Positions 18,479-28,485 of a DNA stretch of 64,000 nt are shown here, piece after piece (the stretch's first letter is position 1; each line of letters opens with the position of its first letter). The position numbers and the translations under genes were made by a program. Source of the stretch: Flavimobilis rhizosphaerae (GTDB lineage Bacteria; Actinomycetota; Actinomycetes; Actinomycetales; Cellulomonadaceae); the NCBI RefSeq assembly GCF_014852685.1, contig NZ_JACZDF010000006.1, positions 1 to 64,000 on the forward strand. The letters are read 5' to 3'. Under the pieces are notes generated by a model, which made no database searches, was not told where the DNA came from, and saw nothing but the letters and a program-made list of their open reading frames with translations.

Positions 18479-19878
18479 CCTGCCAGCCCGGGATCGTCAC
18501 GTGCGTCGGTGACGTCGTCCGGGTCCGGCAGCGTCACCCGGAGCGTGAACGTGCCGTCGGCGACCGTGACGTCGCTCGTCCCGGCGACGAGCGCGACGCG
18601 CTCGGCGAGACCAGTGAGCCCGATCCCCGGCGTGTGACCGTCGGCCGGTGCCGCGTTGCGAGCGACGAGCGAGGTCGACGAGGGCTCCCGCGTGATCGTC
18701 ACGTCGACGCGCTCTCCGGGGGCGTGCCGGCGCGCGTTCGTGAGCGCCTCCTGGAGCACGCGATAGAGGACGTAGCCGCTCTGCGACGGGACGGTGCGCA
18801 CGAGCGCCTCGAGCGCGGGGCCGTCCGGACGCACCGTGACGTCCTGGCCGGCCGAACGGGCCACGTCAAGGAGCGTGCCGAGCTGCGCGGCCGACGGCTG
18901 AGGCCGGAGCTCAGACGTCTCGTGCTCGGTGCGCGCGAGGACCGCGAGCACGGCGCGCAGCTCGGTGAGCGCCGCGCGCGCGTCGTCGGCGATGAGGCTG
19001 AGCGCCTCGGTCGTCGCGGGGGCGAGGTCGGGCGTCGCGTAGCGGGCGCTCTCGGCGCGCACCGCGACGAGCGAGACGTGATGTGCGACGACGTCGTGGA
19101 GATCGCGCGCGACGCGCGAGCGCTCCGTCACAGTCGCGGAGAGACGACGCGCAGCGTCGTGCTCGACGCCGGCCTCAGCGCGGAGCCTGAGAGCTTCGTC
19201 GAGTGCTTCGCGCCGACGCTCGTGACGTCCGGCTGCGGCAGCGAGCGTCCGGGCTGTGAGGATCGCGAGCACGATGGCGATGAGGACGACGACGACGACG
19301 GTCGTGCGGTCCTTGACGGTCCTGTTGATGTCGTCGGCGCCGAGGAGGAACGTCGTCGGACCGTCCGTGCTGAGGAGAGCGACCGGCATGCCGCTGACGC
19401 CGAGCGTGAGCACGGTCCCGACGGCGACGGCGGTCGGTCCCCAACCCCGCCTGTCGGCAGCCTGGAGCGCGCCGACGGCCGCGAGCGCGAACCACCACGT
19501 CGCGTCGTATGCAGCGACGTACCTGCCGGTGAGCCACACGAGGGGCACGGTCGCGACGGCGACCGTCACGGAGCCCCACGCCGCGAAGCGCGGGGCGCGC
19601 CGGGCGAGGAGCACCGCGAGGACGGCGACGAGCAGGGCAGCGAGGACGACGAGAAGCGCCGGGCTCAGGAGGAGCCTCGCCGGGTTCGCGAAGGTCCACC
19701 ACCACGGAGCCCAGTCGGGGGAGCCCTCGATCGAGGCAGCCAGGGTGTCCCGCCACAGAGCGGGGAGAAGGACGATCCCGTGGAACGCGACGAGCGCTGC
19801 GAGGATCGACTCGGGGACGCCCGGGCGGCGGGTGCGGGCCGGTGTGGCGGGCGGGTCCGGGGGAGCGGCGGGCGTCAT
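18475..19878 (-). CDS. Sensor histidine kinase (HisKA_3 type)
   Basis: The 467-residue kinase has an N-terminal half with several hydrophobic membrane segments. Then comes a dimerisation/phospho-acceptor helix ERSRVARDLHDVVAHHVS (His near residue 280) and an ATPase domain with VLQEALTNARRHAP and GIGLTGLAERV. This is the NarL/DesK-partner class. Start: ATG 19878 lies 9 bases after GGGAGG; ATG 19887 abuts that ribosome site and is less likely. It should autophosphorylate in response to an unknown membrane or extracellular signal and pass phosphate to the regulator at 17750. Confidence 0.92.
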   Translation of the reverse strand: MTPAAPPDPPATPARTRRPGVPESILAALVAFHGIVLLPALWRDTLAASIEGSPDWAPWWWTFANPARLLLSPALLVVLAALLVAVLAVLLARRAPRFAAWGSVTVAVATVPLVWLTGRYVAAYDATWWFALAAVGALQAADRRGWGPTAVAVGTVLTLGVSGMPVALLSTDGPTTFLLGADDINRTVKDRTTVVVVVLIAIVLAILTARTLAAAAGRHERRREALDEALRLRAEAGVEHDAARRLSATVTERSRVARDLHDVVAHHVSLVAVRAESARYATPDLAPATTEALSLIADDARAALTELRAVLAVLARTEHETSELRPQPSAAQLGTLLDVARSAGQDVTVRPDGPALEALVRTVPSQSGYVLYRVLQEALTNARRHAPGERVDVTITREPSSTSLVARNAAPADGHTPGIGLTGLAERVALVAGTSDVTVADGTFTLRVTLPDPDDVTDARDDPGLAG

Positions 19879-20059
19879 GGCACTCATCCTCCCGGGTGCG
19901 GCAGGGGGCCGACCACCGTCGTGAGGAGGAAGCCGGCCCCCGCCTGCGGACGGGGCCCGGCGCGTCGCTGCGCACGATCCTGGGTCGTGACGTGGACCAC
20001 ACGGTCCCGCCCCCTGAGACCAGGGCGACCCGTATGTGACACGACGGGACCCTCCGGCG

Positions 20060-20065
20060 TACGCT
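20060..20065 (+). promoter_or_regulatory. ilvB leader promoter, -10 TACGCT
   Basis: TACGCT ends 6 nt before the GTG of the leader peptide. GTGACA at 20036-20041 is a plausible -35 with an 18-bp spacer. The leader peptide itself thus appears to be leaderless. Confidence 0.5.
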
Positions 20066-20071
20066 GGCCCC

Positions 20072-20113
20072 GTGCAGACGATCCTCGTAGTACTTCCCGG
20101 GCGCGCGGCCTGA
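20072..20113 (+). CDS. ilvB leader peptide (attenuator)
   Basis: A 13-residue reading frame, M-Q-T-I-L-V-V-L-P-G-R-A-A, begins at GTG 20072. It packs Ile-Leu-Val-Val-Leu codons in a row. ATC CTC GTA GTA CTT includes GTA and CTT, which are rare in this GC-rich genome. This is the classic design for ribosome stalling when branched-chain aminoacyl-tRNAs are scarce. Leader peptides with terminators before ilvB have been predicted in Streptomyces, Mycobacterium and Corynebacterium. A terminator hairpin with a T6 run follows at 20146-20184. Confidence 0.85.
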   Translation: MQTILVVLPGRAA

Positions 20114-20145
20114 CCGGCCACATCCCGGTCGTCGACGCGCGCTCT

Positions 20146-20184
20146 CCCCTCGCATGGCCCCCACCCGGGCTCGAGGGGTTTTTT
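20146..20184 (+). terminator. ilvB attenuator terminator
   Basis: CCCCTCG (20146-20152) pairs with CGAGGGG (20172-20178) and is followed by six T residues. It lies between the leader peptide and ilvB, so it should stop transcription when branched-chain amino acids are plentiful. Confidence 0.8.
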
Positions 20185-20317
20185 CTTGCCGCTGAACCCT
20201 CAGCGGCGCCACCCGAGGATCGACTCTCACCACCGTGAGACCGGGGCCGCAGCCGCATCCGGCGAAGGCCCCGCCAGCAGTCCGAGCAGTCCCAGCATCG
20301 CAGCCAGGGAGAAGACC

Positions 20318-22183
20318 ATGGCCCAGGGTCACCCCGCAGCCGACCAGGCGTCCACGACGCCCAGGCCGGCGCCCAGCCCCGCCCACGCAGCCGCCGCCGC
20401 GGCCGAGCGCGCCCGCGCGTCCGTACCGCAGCGCGAGGAGATGACCGGCGCGCAGTCGCTCATCCGCTCGCTCGAGGCCGCGGGCGTCGACACCGTCTTC
20501 GGCATCCCGGGCGGAGCGATCCTCCCGGCGTACGACCCGCTCATGGACTCGACCCAGCTCCGGCACATCCTCGTGCGCCACGAGCAGGGCGCGGGCCACG
20601 CAGCGCAGGGCTACGCCCAGACGTCCGGCAAGGTCGGCGTGTGCATGGCGACGTCGGGCCCCGGCGCGACGAACCTCGTCACGCCCATCGCGGACGCCAA
20701 CATGGACTCGGTCCCGCTCGTCGCGATCACCGGTCAGGTGGGCGCGTCGTTCATCGGGACGGACGCGTTCCAGGAGGCCGACATCGTCGGCATCACGATG
20801 CCCGTCTCGAAGCACAACTTCCTCGTCACCGACCCCGCCGACATCCCGCGCGTCGTCGCCGAGGCCTTCCACATCGCGCGCACCGGCCGCCCCGGCCCCG
20901 TGCTCGTTGACGTCGCGAAGTCCGCGCTGCAGTCCCGCACCGTCTTCGAGTGGCCCACGGACATCCACCTGCCCGGCTACCACCCCGTGACGAAGCCTCA
21001 CTCCAAGCAGATCCGTGAGGCCGCGAAGCTCCTCGCGACCGCCCGCCGGCCCGTGCTCTACGTCGGCGGTGGCGCGATCCGCTCGGGTGCGGCCGACGTC
21101 CTGCGCAAGCTCGTCGACCTCTCGGGCGCGCCCGTCGTCACGACGCTCATGGCGCGCGGCGCCGTCCCGGACTCTCACCCGCAGAACCTCGGCATGCCCG
21201 GCATGCACGGCACCGTCCCTGCCGTCGCGGCGCTCCAGCGCGCCGACCTCGTCGTCTCGCTCGGCGCGCGCTTCGACGACCGCGTCACCGGCAAGCTCTC
21301 GTCGTTCGCACCGGGCGCCGCGATCATCCACGCGGACATCGACCCGGCCGAGATCGGCAAGAACCGCGCCGTCGACGTCCCCATCGTCGGCGACCTGCGC
21401 GAGACGATCTCCGAGCTCGTGCCGGCGCTCGCCGACGAGCACGCGAAGAACGGGCTGCCCGACCTCGCAGGCTGGTGGGCGACGATCGACGACTGGCGCG
21501 AGACGTACCCGCTCGGCTACGCGCCGACCGCGGACGGGCTCCTGTCCCCGCAGCACGTCATCCAGACGCTCGGCGAGATGGCGGGCCCCGAGGCCGTCTA
21601 CGTCGCGGGCGTCGGCCAGCACCAGATGTGGGCCGCGCAGTTCATCCGCTACGAACGTCCCGCGGCATGGCTCAACTCGGGCGGCCTCGGCACGATGGGC
21701 TACTCGATCCCCGCCGCGATGGGCGCGAAGGTCGGCGACCCCGACCGCGAGGTCTGGGCGATCGACGGTGACGGTTGCTTCCAGATGACCAACCAGGAGC
21801 TCGCGACCTGCACGATCAACGACATCCCCATCAAGGTCGCGCTCATCAACAACTCCTCCCTCGGCATGGTCCGGCAGTGGCAGACGCTCTTCTACGACGA
21901 GCGCTACTCGAACACCGACCTCCACACGGGCCACGGCACCGCGCGTGTCCCTGACTTCGTCAAGCTCGCCGACGCGTACGGCTGCGTCGGTCTGCGCGTC
22001 GAGCACGCGAGCGACGTCGAGGCGACGATCAAGAAGGCGCGGGAGATCAACGACCAGCCCGTGCTCATCGACTTCAACGTCTCGCGCGACGCGATGGTGT
22101 GGCCCATGGTCGCCGCGGGCGTGAGCAACGACGACATCCAGTACGCGCAGGGGATCTCCCCGGCGTGGGACCGCGAGGACTGA
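20318..22183 (+). CDS. ilvB: Acetolactate synthase large subunit
   Basis: The 621-residue ThDP enzyme makes acetolactate and acetohydroxybutyrate, the first common step of valine/isoleucine synthesis. Motifs: catalytic Glu in [14 protein letters not shown], central FAD-domain region with [12 protein letters not shown], and ThDP-binding [15 protein letters not shown]...[13 protein letters not shown] near the C terminus. A Pro/Ala-rich N-terminal tail of ~40 residues precedes the core, as in other actinobacterial IlvB proteins. ATG 20318 follows AGGGAG. It is first in the ilvB-ilvN-ilvC series and lies behind the leader-peptide attenuator. Confidence 0.97.
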   Translation: MAQGHPAADQASTTPRPAPSPAHAAAAAAERARASVPQREEMTGAQSLIRSLEAAGVDTVFGIPGGAILPAYDPLMDSTQLRHILVRHEQGAGHAAQGYAQTSGKVGVCMATSGPGATNLVTPIADANMDSVPLVAITGQVGASFIGTDAFQEADIVGITMPVSKHNFLVTDPADIPRVVAEAFHIARTGRPGPVLVDVAKSALQSRTVFEWPTDIHLPGYHPVTKPHSKQIREAAKLLATARRPVLYVGGGAIRSGAADVLRKLVDLSGAPVVTTLMARGAVPDSHPQNLGMPGMHGTVPAVAALQRADLVVSLGARFDDRVTGKLSSFAPGAAIIHADIDPAEIGKNRAVDVPIVGDLRETISELVPALADEHAKNGLPDLAGWWATIDDWRETYPLGYAPTADGLLSPQHVIQTLGEMAGPEAVYVAGVGQHQMWAAQFIRYERPAAWLNSGGLGTMGYSIPAAMGAKVGDPDREVWAIDGDGCFQMTNQELATCTINDIPIKVALINNSSLGMVRQWQTLFYDERYSNTDLHTGHGTARVPDFVKLADAYGCVGLRVEHASDVEATIKKAREINDQPVLIDFNVSRDAMVWPMVAAGVSNDDIQYAQGISPAWDRED

Positions 22184-22197
22184 GAGGACCCGGCACC

Positions 22198-23842
<1,645 letters not shown>

Positions 23843-23860
23843 TCCTCGCACGACGACGAG

Positions 23861-23894
23861 CGGCCCGCCCGCACCGGTTGGTGCGGGCGGGCCG
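23861..23894 (+). terminator. ilvBNC terminator
   Basis: A perfect 15-bp stem CGGCCCGCCCGCACC / GGTGCGGGCGGGCCG encloses a GGTT loop between ilvC and the convergent lipoprotein gene. It may serve both directions. Confidence 0.85.
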
Positions 23895-23911
23895 TTGGCG
23901 TAGGTGTGGCG

Positions 23912-24787
23912 TCAGGCCTTCTTGACGAGGCGGACGAGCTCGGCGCCCTCCGCGTCGACGAGGACGAGCGAGCCGTCGGCGCCGAGGCCCGCCGCGCGCG
24001 CGGTCGACGCGAACATGGGCATCTGGACGCCCTCGCAGTAGATCAACGTCTGCGGGCCCGACGTGGCACGCCACGAGCCCTTGTCCGAGAGCCACAGGCC
24101 CTGCGCCCCGTTGCAGCCGTCAGACCCGGTCCACGTGCCGTCGGCGGCGAGAGCGAGGTAGGACGCCTCCGGCTCGCCGACGGGCGTCGCGGGGAGCCAG
24201 TGGCCGACGAGCTCGTTCATCGTCGCCGCCGTCACTCCCGACGGAAGAGTGGGGGAGGTGGGGTCGAGAGCGGCGCGGAGCACGTCGTCGAGGACGGGGT
24301 CCTGCGCGAGTTCGGCGGACACGTCGGCGGGAACCTTCGGGGTGCCGCCCGCAGTGAGCGTCGCCGTCGGAGTGCCGTCCGCGGCGAGAAGGACGAGGTC
24401 GTCGCCCGCGGTCGCGATGCTCGTCGCGTCGCCGAGCCACGCCGGGACGCCTGGGAGGTCGCACGCGCCCGATCCGGACCACGCGTCGGTGAGGAGCGCA
24501 CCGTCGGTGCCGACGAGGTAGGAGACGTCGACGAGTCCGCAGTCGAGCCACAGGTTCATGCCCGCGCTGATCTGGAGGACGGCGCCGTTGTCCGCGGCGG
24601 CGTCGCCGACGGTCCAGGTGCCGACGGCCTCGCGGGCGTCGGTGAGCGGAGCATAGGTGGCGTCGGCGGGCGCCTGCGAACCGGGGACGTCCGGGTTCGC
24701 GCACGCGGCGAGCAGGAGAGCTGTTGGAGCGAGCACGGCGACCGGGAGACACGCGCGGCGGGTCGAGCGGGAGATGGTGGTGCTCAC
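23912..24787 (-). CDS. Predicted lipoprotein with META/HslJ-like domain
   Basis: The 291-residue protein starts at GTG 24787, preceded by GAGAGGAA. It has a signal peptide ending in the lipobox LLLAACANP, with Cys near residue 28 as the lipid anchor. The C-terminal ~100 residues contain DGTWTGSDGCNGAQGLW and two further Cys positions, the META/HslJ pattern. The middle repeats a similar layout in weaker form (DAWSGSGACDLPG), suggesting two domains. META proteins are exported and poorly understood. It diverges from leuB but shows no metabolic link to it. Confidence 0.8.
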   Translation of the reverse strand: MSTTISRSTRRACLPVAVLAPTALLLAACANPDVPGSQAPADATYAPLTDAREAVGTWTVGDAAADNGAVLQISAGMNLWLDCGLVDVSYLVGTDGALLTDAWSGSGACDLPGVPAWLGDATSIATAGDDLVLLAADGTPTATLTAGGTPKVPADVSAELAQDPVLDDVLRAALDPTSPTLPSGVTAATMNELVGHWLPATPVGEPEASYLALAADGTWTGSDGCNGAQGLWLSDKGSWRATSGPQTLIYCEGVQMPMFASTARAAGLGADGSLVLVDAEGAELVRLVKKA

Positions 24788-24902
24788 GAGGGTTCCTCTC
24801 GAGTGGTGGTGTCGCCGTGCATGTGTCGCCGAGGGCCGGGTGCTTGCACCTGCGTGCCCGCGGGTCTGGGGATGAGCCGGCATCTCGAGGTGTGACCGTC
24901 AC

Positions 24903-24924
24903 CGTCTCACCATGCGGTGAGACG
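24903..24924. promoter_or_regulatory. Palindromic operator upstream of leuB
   Basis: The arms CGTCTCACC and GGTGAGACG are perfect 9-bp inverted repeats around ATGC. The site ends 40 bases before the leuB start and just upstream of its -10 box. IclR-type regulators (LtbR/NdgR group) control leu genes in other actinobacteria; assigning this site to one is inference. Confidence 0.6.
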
Positions 24925-24951
24925 ACGCGTCGGAGTGCGGACGGAACGTCC

Positions 24952-24957
24952 TAGGAT
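24952..24957 (+). promoter_or_regulatory. leuB -10 box TAGGAT (leaderless)
   Basis: TAGGAT ends 7 nt before ATG 24965. Confidence 0.55.
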
Positions 24958-24964
24958 CCCCTGC

Positions 24965-26008
24965 ATGACGAGCAACATCAACCTGGCGGTCGTCGCGGGC
25001 GACGGTATCGGCATCGAGGTCGTCGAGCAGGGCCTCGCGGTCCTCGAGGCAGCCCTCAAGGGCACCGACGCGACGGTCTCGCAGACGGCCTTCAACCTCG
25101 GCGCGCAGCGCTGGCACGCGACCGGTGAGACCCTCACCGACGCCGACCTCGACGCGATCCGCGGCCACGACGCGATCCTCCTCGGCGCGATCGGCGACCC
25201 CACGGTGCCGTCGGGCGTCCTCGAGCGCGGCCTCCTCCTCAAGCTGCGCTTCGCGCTTGACCACTACGTCAACCTCCGCCCGGCGAAGCTCTTCGCGGGC
25301 GTGCGCTCGCCGCTCGCCGAGCCCGGCGAGATCGACTTCGTTGTCGTCCGCGAGGGCACCGAGGGCCCGTACGTCGGCAACGGCGGCTCGATCCGCACCG
25401 GCACGCCCCACGAGGTCGCCAACGAGGTCTCCGTCAACACCGCCTTCGGCGTCGAGCGCGTCGTCCGCGACGCCTTCGCGCGCGCCGCCGCGCGCCAGCG
25501 CAAGCACCTCACCCTCGTCCACAAGCACAACGTCCTCGTCCACGCGGGCCATCTGTGGCGCCGCACCGTCGAGGCAGTCAATGCCGAGTTCCCCGACGTG
25601 ACGACCGACTACCTCCACGTCGACGCCGCGACGATCTTCCTCACGACGAACCCCTCGCGGTTCGACGTCATCGTCACCGACAACCTCTTCGGCGACATCC
25701 TCACCGACCAGGCCGCCGCCATCACGGGCGGCATCGGTCTCGCGGCGTCCGCGAACATCAACCCGGACCGCACCGCCCCCTCGATGTTCGAGCCGGTCCA
25801 CGGCTCCGCGCCCGACATCGCCGGCCAGGGCAAGGCCGACCCCACCGCGACCGTCCTCTCCGTCGCGATGCTGCTCGACCACCTCGGCTACGCAGCCGAG
25901 TCGGCGAAGGTCACGGCCGCGGTCGCGGCCGACCTCGTCGAGCGCGGCACCCGAGTACGGTCGACGGCCGAGATCGGCACCGACCTCGCACAGCGCGTGG
26001 CCGAGTGA
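24965..26008 (+). CDS. leuB: 3-isopropylmalate dehydrogenase
   Basis: The 347-residue enzyme oxidatively decarboxylates 3-isopropylmalate with NAD+ in leucine synthesis. It has [13 protein letters not shown] at the N terminus, the substrate-binding [18 protein letters not shown], metal-binding ...[17 protein letters not shown] and the C-terminal NAD site [18 protein letters not shown]. The leuA and leuCD genes are not in the window. With CimA encoded at 29673, the same enzyme may also act on methylmalate for isoleucine. The start at ATG 24965 is set by the family N terminus and a TAGGAT box 7 nt before it. Confidence 0.95.
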   Translation: MTSNINLAVVAGDGIGIEVVEQGLAVLEAALKGTDATVSQTAFNLGAQRWHATGETLTDADLDAIRGHDAILLGAIGDPTVPSGVLERGLLLKLRFALDHYVNLRPAKLFAGVRSPLAEPGEIDFVVVREGTEGPYVGNGGSIRTGTPHEVANEVSVNTAFGVERVVRDAFARAAARQRKHLTLVHKHNVLVHAGHLWRRTVEAVNAEFPDVTTDYLHVDAATIFLTTNPSRFDVIVTDNLFGDILTDQAAAITGGIGLAASANINPDRTAPSMFEPVHGSAPDIAGQGKADPTATVLSVAMLLDHLGYAAESAKVTAAVAADLVERGTRVRSTAEIGTDLAQRVAE

Positions 26009-26046
26009 CCCCAGCGGGTCCCGTGCCCTCGGCCGTCCTCACCCGG

Positions 26047-26087
26047 TAACGTCCGTTGGTGGCGGGCGCGCGTCCCGCGCGCCCGCC
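26047..26087 (+). promoter_or_regulatory. ilvE promoter and 5' leader hairpin
   Basis: A -10-like TAACGT (26047-26052) precedes a perfect 12-bp stem, GGCGGGCGCGCG / CGCGCGCCCGCC, with a TCC loop (26061-26087). The hairpin ends 4-5 bases before the GAAAGG ribosome site of ilvE. It could modulate elongation or translation, or terminate leuB transcripts. Confidence 0.45.
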
Positions 26088-26105
26088 CGGTGAAAGGCCA
26101 CCCTC

Positions 26106-27227
26106 ATGAACGACAGCACCACCCCCACGCAGATCTCCGACCTCGCCGCGGCCTACGACGTGACCCTCACGGACACGCCGACGCCCCACGACGAGCGGGC
26201 AGCGGCCCTCGCCGCGCCCCGCTTCGGCACCGTCTTCTCCGACCACATGGCCCGTGCCCGCTGGACCGCCGACGGCGGCTGGGCCGAGCGCCGCGTCGAG
26301 AAGTACGGCCCGCTCCAGCTCGACCCCGCGACCGCGGTCCTCCACTACGCCCAGGAGATCTTCGAGGGTCTCAAGGCGTACCAGCACGCCGACGGCTCCG
26401 TGTGGACCTTCCGGCCCGAGGCCAACGCCGAACGCTTCACCGCCTCGGCCCGCCGGCTCGCGCTGCCCGAGCTCCCCGTCGAGGACTTCCTCGCCTCGAT
26501 CGAAGCGCTCGTGCGCGTCGACCGCGAGTGGATCCCCACGGGCGAGGAGGCGAGCCTCTACCTGCGTCCCTTCATGTACGCGTCGGAGAAGTTCATCGGC
26601 GTGCGTTCGACGCTTGAGGCCGAGTACCTCGTCATCGCCTCGCCTGTCGGCCCGTACTTCGCCAAGGGGGTCAACCCCGTCTCCATCTGGGTGTCGCAGA
26701 ACTACCATCGCGTCGGCGCCGGCGGCACGGGCGCCGCCAAGTGCGGCGGCAACTACGCCGCGAGCCTGCTCCCGCAGCAGGAGGCCTACGCGAACGGCTG
26801 CGACCAGGTCGCCTTCCTCGACGCCGCGACGAACACGACGCTCGAAGAGCTCGGCGGGATGAACATCTTCGTCGTTGCCGCCGACGGCTCGGTGTCGACA
26901 CCGTCGCTCACCGGCTCGATCCTCGAAGGCGTGACCCGCCGCTCAATCTTGCAGCTCGTTGCCGACCGCGGCATCGAAGTCTCCGAGCGTGCAATTTCCC
27001 TCGCCGAGGTGCAGTCAGGACTGCGCGACGGCTCGATTGCCGAGATCTTCGCGTGCGGTACGGCCGCCGTGCTCACGCCCATCGGCAGGCTCGCGGGCGC
27101 CGACTTCGACCTCACCGTCGGTGACGGCACGTCGGGCGCGCTCACGATGTCGATCCGCGAGGAGCTCACCGACATCCAGAACGGCCGCCGGCCCGACCGG
27201 CACGGGTGGATGCATCGGCTCGTCTGA
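26106..27227 (+). CDS. ilvE: Branched-chain amino-acid aminotransferase
   Basis: The 373-residue class IV PLP enzyme performs the last transamination for valine, isoleucine and leucine. Visible signatures are YGPLQLDPATAVLHYAQEIFEGLKAY, the PLP Lys in GTGAAKCGGNYAAS (near residue 215) and EELGGMNIFVV. The length fits the actinobacterial/eukaryotic-like IlvE group. ATG 26106 has GAAAGG upstream. A terminator follows at 27280. Confidence 0.96.
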   Translation: MNDSTTPTQISDLAAAYDVTLTDTPTPHDERAAALAAPRFGTVFSDHMARARWTADGGWAERRVEKYGPLQLDPATAVLHYAQEIFEGLKAYQHADGSVWTFRPEANAERFTASARRLALPELPVEDFLASIEALVRVDREWIPTGEEASLYLRPFMYASEKFIGVRSTLEAEYLVIASPVGPYFAKGVNPVSIWVSQNYHRVGAGGTGAAKCGGNYAASLLPQQEAYANGCDQVAFLDAATNTTLEELGGMNIFVVAADGSVSTPSLTGSILEGVTRRSILQLVADRGIEVSERAISLAEVQSGLRDGSIAEIFACGTAAVLTPIGRLAGADFDLTVGDGTSGALTMSIREELTDIQNGRRPDRHGWMHRLV

Positions 27228-27279
27228 CGCGGAGTTCCTCGCACGACGGAACGCCCCACTCGATGTGGACATGACACGC

Positions 27280-27314
27280 GAAGGCCCGGTTCCCCTTGAG
27301 GGAACCGGGCCTTC
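27280..27314. terminator. Terminator between ilvE and the exported-protein genes
   Basis: A perfect 15-bp stem GAAGGCCCGGTTCCC / GGGAACCGGGCCTTC has a 5-base loop. It lies between convergent genes and can serve both. A near copy lies at 28399-28433. Confidence 0.9.
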
Positions 27315-27340
27315 AGCCGTGAGGTGAGGAGCGGGATTGC

Positions 27341-28189
27341 TCAGACCTTCTTGATCGGAACGACCTTGGTCTTGTACGCAGGGGCGTACTTTGCCTTGGC
27401 GATCTTGAAGTAGATCTTGTCGCCAACTCGGAGGTTCTTACCCTTGAGCAAGACCTTTGAGCGGGTGAACTTCACCTTGAGTTTGCCCGAGGTGTGCTTG
27501 ACGTACTTCTTTGCGCCCTTCTTCTTCACGTACAGGGTGACGAGCGCACCCCGCTGGTATTCCGGCGCCGTGATCGTGAGTTTCGCGGTCTTCCCGGCCT
27601 TCCACGACGGCGCGCTGAGAGACGTCGCTTTGGTGCTGAGCTTTGGGCTGGCGTTGATCGTGACCTTCTTGGTCACGTACTTCACGGTGTACACGAACGG
27701 CAACGTCGTTGAGTCCGTCTGTTTGACGGGGACAGTGATCTTGTAGACGCCCGGGGAAACATATTTCGAGACCTTGAGGACGAGAACATTCTTGCCCGCA
27801 GCCAACGTGTAGGGATACGAGATCGAGGGCTTGTACGGGTTCTTGACCAGTGACTTCACAACTGTCACGGAGGGGTAAGACGGCGAGTCGCCATACGGGG
27901 TATACCTGACTTTCAGTCCGTCACCGTTCGTGTCCGTATAGCTCGTGTCTGCTTCCGTCCCCGTGACGTTGACGACAAACTTATACTCCTTGCCCTTCGC
28001 AGAGAGCGCGTACTTCGACTTGAGGCCCGAGATCGTCAGACTCGTGAACGTGGCCTGAGCCAGTGGAGTCGTGGTCTCGGCCGGTGGCGTCGTCGTCGCC
28101 TGAGCGGGCGCGACGGCGACGAATGCGCCTGACAAAGTGAGGGCAAGCGCTGCGACCGCGGTCGTGGCGCGCCGAGTGAAGATGTTCAT
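27341..28189 (-). CDS. Exported Lys/Thr-rich protein, copy 1
   Basis: I do not recognise a named family. The 282-residue protein has a secretion signal ending near APAQA, so it is secreted or cell-surface. It is rich in Lys, Tyr, Thr and Val. Shared landmarks with the next gene are FTSLTISGLKSKYA near the mature N terminus, SPGVYKITVPVKQ, KYVTKKVTINASPK in the middle, VTLYVKKKGAKKY and a C-terminal YFKIAKAKYAPAYKT. The pattern suggests two beta-sandwich (Ig-like) domains, but this is inference. Codon use is less GC-biased than its neighbours (several AAG/TAC/ATA-containing stretches), which may hint at transfer or simply reflect Lys/Tyr content. Confidence 0.8.
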   Translation of the reverse strand: MNIFTRRATTAVAALALTLSGAFVAVAPAQATTTPPAETTTPLAQATFTSLTISGLKSKYALSAKGKEYKFVVNVTGTEADTSYTDTNGDGLKVRYTPYGDSPSYPSVTVVKSLVKNPYKPSISYPYTLAAGKNVLVLKVSKYVSPGVYKITVPVKQTDSTTLPFVYTVKYVTKKVTINASPKLSTKATSLSAPSWKAGKTAKLTITAPEYQRGALVTLYVKKKGAKKYVKHTSGKLKVKFTRSKVLLKGKNLRVGDKIYFKIAKAKYAPAYKTKVVPIKKV

Positions 28190-28398
28190 GGTTCCCCTGA
28201 GTCGGTCCGGTGGGCGCAGGCGCCCGCGAGTCGTGACGTGTGTTCCGCACCATAGGGCATCGGAAGTGTTTGCGCGCGTCGAAGGCGGTGAAGTCGTGCC
28301 GATGCGGCCGACATCCAGAATGGCCGGCAGGCTGATCGGCGCGAGTGAACGCACCGGCGCGCCTGATGCGGTGGTCGTCGCGCGACGTCGCAAGGAGA

Positions 28399-28433
28399 AA
28401 GGCCCGGTTCCCCTCGAGGGGGAACCGGGCCTT
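28399..28433 (-). terminator. Terminator of the second exported-protein gene
   Basis: The stem AAGGCCCGGTTCCCC / GGGGAACCGGGCCTT (TCGA loop, one extra G) lies about 50 bases past the stop of the gene at 28486. The rest of 28190-28485 shows no gene. Confidence 0.8.
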
Positions 28434-28485
28434 CGGCGTCGAGCGCGACCCCAGCCGTGCGGGTCGCGGCACCGCGAGGCCGAGG

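Noticed and set aside
19175-22006. A 943-codon open frame on the minus strand
   Set aside because: It runs antisense to ilvB and the histidine kinase, has Arg/Asp/Val-rich composition typical of GC-rich shadow frames, and shows no domain motif.
24787-24883. Longer N terminus for the META lipoprotein
   Set aside because: It would bury the signal peptide behind ~32 His/Arg-rich residues; GTG 24787 has a ribosome site and begins directly before the signal.
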